From Ashinkailepas kermadecensis (taxonomy: Eukaryota; Arthropoda; Thecostraca; Neolepadidae), in the NCBI GenBank assembly GCA_034440615.1, contig JAOTOM010004304.1:62001-126000 (forward strand): a stretch of 64,000 nt of DNA, in the 5' to 3' direction. Below the pieces are notes generated by a model that made no database searches, was not told where the DNA came from, and saw only the letters and a list, made by a program, of their open reading frames with translations. This document shows, piece by piece, positions 58,861 through 64,000 of this stretch. A program made the translations under genes and the position numbers. Position 1 is the stretch's first letter. Each line of letters opens with the position of its first letter.

Positions 58861-60000
58861 ATTTAAATCCAAGTCAGAGGCGTAGGCAGACGTGAGTCCA
58901 GAAGGAGAGGCCACGAGGCCATGACCCGTTAGATAGTCTGGAAGCCAGGATCGCTACCGTGGGTTCTTTGGAGAGCACTCTTCTTGGGCGGAGCCAAGAA
59001 GAAGAAAGGGCCCCTGGCCTGATAGACATGTCCCAAGCAATTGTTAAAGGGGCCTTCCGCTTGTCGCAAAAGGTTATGGATCATCAGAGTAGGAGTCCGA
59101 ATAAAAGTAGAAGAGGACCCTGAGGGATGAAGATGATCTCGTAACAGTCAGAGAGGACTGGGCTGAGGTTCTTCTGAGGTTGAAAGCAGCCACCAATGGA
59201 TGAATAAGGTCTTTTCAGATATTGGAGATAAAAAAAATCCATGCTGACTGGCGATTGATTTGAGGAATACCGAGGGCCTGCCTGAGAGCTAGAAGGTTCT
59301 TGAAACCACAACAGCTGTCGATAACTAGGAAAGGCCCTAGTAGCTTCAGAGTGCCCTTGAGGGCCAGCAAAGCCCCCTGAGAGCTAAGGAGAGTCCCTTA
59401 GGCTAACGATGGTTGTGAGGAATACTGAATGTCAGCTTCAAAGTTAGAAAGCCCTTGCAACTAGAAAGAATGTCAAGGACTGGAAAGTGCCCCTAACAGC
59501 TGGAAAGTACTCCTGACGATTGAATATGATCACATAGCGCTAAAGTAAACTGGACTGAGATGCCCAAGAAGCTTAGAAGGGGCAAAATGGGGCTCCCAAA
59601 TACGAACAGGGCTCCCTGAGATCCAAAGAAAGTCTCAAAAGGCTAGCGATGGTTGTGAGGAATACTGAGAGCCAGTTTCAGAGCTATGATGTCCTTGCGA
59701 GCTCAAAAGACTGTCGAGGACTGGGAGGGTCCCCTGAGAGCTTGAGCGGATCGCACTGTGATGTTCCTAATGAATGGGAGAAACACCAAGGGATGAATAG
59801 TCACCTAAGAGCTAAGGATAGTTCCGAGAGGTGATGATGTTCGCTAGAAATTGTGAAACTTGGCTTAGAGCTGCAGGATTTCCCTGAAAGCTAGACAGGC
59901 TTGTCGAAGACTGGGAATGGCCGATGCAAGTTGGAGAGGGTCTCTAACAGATGAATAGGTTCCCTGAGAGCCAGAGAGGACTGGGCTGGGATGGTCCTGA
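58860..60000. repeat. Degenerate short-repeat array 3 (GAGAGCTAGAAGG-type units)
   Basis: Diverged ~22-25-bp units around CCCTGAGAGCTAGAAGG. A longer duplication (59400-59485 versus 59641-59725, shared start GGTTGTGAGGAATACTGA) shows ~240-bp higher-order structure. A TIR-like GTAGCGCAGCCAGGATTT followed by GGGGGGGG lies beyond its end at 60285. Confidence 0.65.
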
Positions 60001-60391
60001 ACTTTGGGATGGGCATCTGAGGATCGGGACTCGTGCATTGATAAAGGAGCCGAAACACAATTGTTTTCTGAAATCAGCATGTTCGGAAATTGTTCAACAT
60101 ATTTGTTTCGAATCAGCACACATTCGGCACAAGTACATCTGCATCTGGTCACTAGCGAACACAGGGAACGCAGGCTGATTCGGTACCGATGCAAGCGAAC
60201 CGCCGAAAACCAGATATTTCCAGCCGACGGCTGGTGTCTGTCCTTGCGCCAATGCAACGTTTAGCTTGGTTTGGTTTGAGCAAGTAGCGCAGCCAGGATT
60301 TACTCCGGGAGGGGGGGGAGGCGAACAGCTGAAGAGGGGCCCCTAGATTGATATGAAATATAATATAACAGTTATAATAATAATAATAATA

Positions 60392-60396
60392 AAAAT

Positions 60397-60462
<66 letters not shown>
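60392..60462. repeat. (AT)n microsatellite
   Basis: About 35 AT dinucleotides, preceded by (TAA)n. Confidence 0.97.
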
Positions 60463-60466
<4 letters not shown>

Positions 60467-62640
60467 ACCATATATACCTAACTTTGATGCTAATTATCTG
60501 ATATAACTCAAAATAAATTATGGAAATAAGGAATGTCCATAACCTTGTACACAGGTTCATCTCACTGCGCGCACCTTGCCTTGACATGTCCCCAGGTCAT
60601 TTGACGGAGGTTAACCAAATTGTATGGGAACTCCTCTGAATGCCACTGCACATATCCAAAGCTCAAGTAGTTCTCGTATTTTTAAATCAGAAAACAAATG
60701 GACACAATGGGGGAAAATCACAAAAAAAATTGGCTGGGACCTAAGATCAATGACCTGACTTCAAACAAAGTGAACTGGAGATTGAACGATCAGCTTGGAT
60801 CCGAATATCAATTTTCATAGGAATATATTTTCATGTATACGAAATATCGATTTTCGATTTTTGGAGATGGTTCTCTTTGACCAGTTCTAGGCCATTGACC
60901 TCACCTAAATCGAGGTCAAAGGCCTCACACGAGACGCGCAAACGTTGAAGAAAATGCATCCAAATTCTAGCGAACGTATTTCGTTTATCGCAGAAGCAAC
61001 TTTAGTAGTGGGAATTAAGCACTCTATCCGCCCTCCTAGACGGGGCGGAAGACCTCTGTCCAACTCTCCACCAACGAATCAGGGAGGCCACCACTCATAT
61101 TCCCGATGGTGTTGTTAAATGCAGTGCCATGCTTATCCATTCATCATGCTTCCACAGTCCCTGCTCCCTGATGTAACGGGGAAACGCCTTTTGGTTCTGC
61201 GACTAGATAAATCATGATATATGAATGAAACCAGATGAATAGATAAATAATAATCATGATTATGTGCACCAGTGTTTAACAAGTGGTTTATACCTGCATG
61301 ATAGATTTTCGCGTGCTGGTTCCAGTAGAACGTGAAGGAGACCCATGCCTTGCATCGGTTCCCTTAATAATCGCCATCGTCATTTTGCATCAAAGCACAT
61401 CAGAGCTACATACTGTATGTGTTCTTTGTTGGAGCCCAAATAGTCATGTGAAATATGCAAGATATTTATGAAAGTTTAGGGAAGCTTGAAGTCAAGCAGT
61501 CGCTTCTGCTTTGTTGGCATGGCTGGAGAAATCGGGGTTTCGGAGTTCCTTTCTCGAAACACAATGCGAACGCTCCTCCCGAAATCTATTGATAGGTGTC
61601 TGTCAATGCTTGTGATATGCCAATTATTAAAACAAAAGACTGGTTATGCTCCCCATGAGGCCCTCTTACCTGATGTGGCGCGCCAAAGTCCTGGATAGGC
61701 GAGGACAGCTGGGATAGTGGAACAGACGAGGGTAAATTTGAGCTCGCCGTGTGAGTGGCGCAATGGCGACGGGTGATCCCTGGCCTGTGGAATCCGTACC
61801 GATGCATCGTGTACCGATGGTCTCCCACAGGTGCACAGTGTGACAACTCAGAAAAAACTGGTCAGAAATGCATTTCTCGACTATTTTGTTATGCTATATT
61901 TGTGGCGCCATTGCATCAGCAAATGCTTCAAGCACACCAGGTCACAGTTTTTAGGAAAATTTCCACAAGATTTGATATAGTAACAAGTCCATGAACATGG
62001 ACAACATTACGTCCGGAAAAAAAACGATGCACATGTACACAAATGTTGTCGGAGTTTGGCGACTGATAAAAGTAAAATGCATTCTAAAAACCTGGGCGAG
62101 ACCTAAGTGAGATATGAAGTGATAGCTGAGAACATTCTCAATGCGTTGAGCAATTCAAAAAGGCATAGAATGATTCACAATTTCCTATTTTGTATCAAAC
62201 AATAAGTCATTTCAATAGTCTTTCAACTTTTTAGTACCTCCAAGTTCAAATAAGGTTTAAAAAACACATAACAGCGCACAACCAGAGACCAATCCCAATG
62301 AAATCAGGGATCTTTTGACTATATGTACCGTAAGTTTCAGCTGCACCTAGCTGCTCTAACACCTGTAGCGGTCAATTCTATCCCGGCAGGCCTTGGTGCG
62401 ATGCGGTGCGGTGGCCAACCCGGGCGGCATGGGGAAGCTCGAGCCGGACGCCGCGACGCGTCGACTGGCGGAGTGTTCTGACCGGGTAACTTGATCCAGC
62501 GGTCGCTATGCAGAAAAACTTCCCTAACTGACGAGGCGACTGAGTCGAGATAGGTCACGCACAGCGTTTCCCATGGCAGGGAAGTTGTCCTTGCCTGTAA
62601 GGGTCGGGTCAGTGTAATTGGATTTTGCGTGCAGTGAGCA
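60463..62640. other. Unassigned 2.2 kb
   Basis: No gene or element could be supported. 62380-62560 is GC-rich and may be the leader of the Transib element that follows. Confidence 0.4.
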
Positions 62641-64000
62641 TGGAGGTGCGCGTCAGCAGAGAGGAATTCGCGGACTTGTTAACCAGCGCGAAAGCGTTTG
62701 GGCGTGACAACTATTATCCTCATGTGTTATTATAGTTTGCAGTTGGTTATGAAGAAAATCCCTCAGGGCTATCTCCCGAATGCGTCCTCGATTGTGGACA
62801 AGGAAAAGACGACCGACTTGATCGCCAAGAACTTAAAGGAAAGCCGATTAAATTTAAGCGTGTTCAGGATATATTCAGAAGTTAGTTTGCGACTTATCTT
62901 TCGGGAGACGAAGTGTTCTCCGTGTCCTTGAAGCATGATGACCACGTCGTGAGTGATGATGAAGCCAAGACCCGCTTTGATGACGAGGCCGTGGAGGGAG
63001 CGCGAGGGCTACCAGCTAGAATCTACGATCAGCTCAGCGCGTCGGGCGTCCTCAAGAGTTGCTCAGCAGCACAGTTCTCTGCAGCTCGTGGAGGCTGCCA
63101 GGAAAAGTGTTCGTGCTGAGGGCATGGAGGACATAGCTTTCGTGCTGCGACAGGTGGGGGCATCACCGAATCGGTCCAGCAAGATTCGCCGGTTTCTCAG
63201 AAGCTCTAAAGTGAGCCATCCAGAGTGCGTTTCATGAGACCGGACGCTGGCAATGTGTGTGTCAGCTGGCTTGTCTGTGCACGGCTACCGTATGGTCTGC
63301 CGAGTGACGAATGATGCAGCGAAGACAGACATCCTGCCAGCCTATGGAAAGGTGCGTGAGGCCAAGGTAGAGTGCTATCCGGCATCCAGCAGCATGCAAT
63401 TCACCGAGACGTTAGCTGAGGTGACTGCTGGCTCTCCTGGATCACACGACGTAGCGGCTGTGGCATGTCTGCCGTCTATTGCCCGTACCGACTCGGCTAC
63501 TCAGCTACTCACCAGCCGTCGAAGTCATCCAGCACCTACACTTCGGAAGTGCTTCACGTGAAATGGGGATTTGACGGAGCCAGAGATAAATCTATATATA
63601 AACAGATGGGAGACGGCGATAAAGCTGCAGAACAAAATCTGTTCTGTGCCACTCTGGTGCCTTTGCAACTGACGGTCGGTGGCACTTGCGTCTGGACAAA
63701 TCCAACGCAGTCTTCAAACCACTTCTGCCGGCCGTTGCGGATCCAGTACAAGCGCGAGACAGCAGAGGCCTCCCGGTAAGAACGAGAGAGTGTTGAATCC
63801 GAGGTAAGTCTACTGAGGCCGACTTGCGTCACCGCAACAGACGGCACCACTCTCAGAGTGACGTACAATCTTCAACTCACCATGGTTGAGGGCAAGGTGT
63901 CGAACGCTCTGACCAACACCGGCAGCAGCATGACATGCACCATCTGTGAGTGCACACCTCGTCGGATGAATGGCCTGTCTGCTGCCGCGGCTCGACCTGC
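62641..64000 (+). pseudogene. Transib transposase pseudogene, continues past right edge
   Basis: Reads from ATG 62641 (MEVRVSREEFADLLTSAKAF) through several frames. Recognisable Transib blocks are YRMVCRVTNDAAKTDILPAY, VKWGFDGARDKSIYKQ, NLFCATLVPLQL, NHFCRPLRIQYKRET and MVEGKVSNALTNT with CTICECTPRRMN. Transib transposases are cut-and-paste DDE enzymes related to RAG1. The first catalytic Asp is in GFDG (63573-63575). The position of the second, normally in a DGK motif, appears as Glu (63888-63890). At least five frame changes or stops make it non-functional. Confidence 0.82.

Overview
This window is nuclear DNA from an animal, most likely an arthropod (crustacean or chelicerate; species not determinable). 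Genes have GT-AG introns, almost all remaining space is transposable elements (TEs) and tandem repeats, CCTAA/TTAGG-type tracts recur near 9.9, 26.0 and 43.8 kb, and the TE classes (CR1-like, Ty3/gypsy, Transib, hAT-like) fit an invertebrate. There is nothing bacterial or viral.

One host gene is clear: SMYD5 (SET and MYND domain methyltransferase 5), minus strand, eight exons between 7606 and 119, with the C-terminus beyond the left edge. Its longest intron holds an internally deleted non-LTR retrotransposon with a 2A-like NPGP motif and PHD-type finger. Three weaker host-exon candidates lie at 25436-25644, 45580-45694 and 50232-50299.

Layout. 1-7.6 kb: SMYD5. 8.5-10.9 kb: AT-rich dispersed repeats. 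11.57-17.75 kb: a 6.18-kb hAT-like non-autonomous element (copy A) with an exact 8-bp target-site duplication, inserted in frame into a CR1-like reverse transcriptase remnant (18.47 to 11.49 kb, minus). 18.47-18.86 kb: 63-bp minisatellite. 21.6-24.1 kb: 0.45-kb inverted arms enclosing a 329-bp MITE with the same termini as copy A. 26.36-27.77 kb: an old TIR element. 28.1-28.7 kb: A/C homopolymer tract, probably an assembly or read artefact. 28.73-33.97 kb: copy B, reverse orientation, abutting a decayed Ty3/gypsy element (34-38.6 kb, minus). 39.5-41.5 and 45.9-48.7 kb: related copies C and D. 43.35-44.64 kb: AT-rich foldback. 53.45-57.76 kb: a 4.3-kb transposon with about 400-bp TIRs and a two-exon transposase-like gene. 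57.77-58.27 kb: 51-bp minisatellite. 58.9-60.0 kb: another degenerate short-repeat array. 62.6-64.0 kb: a Transib transposase pseudogene running off the right edge.

The most unusual object is the copy A/B/C/D family: DNA-transposon-like elements whose bodies are long, highly degenerate arrays of about 20-21-bp units. The same unit order can be followed between copies, different single units have expanded in different copies, and a conserved non-repetitive module ends the array each time.
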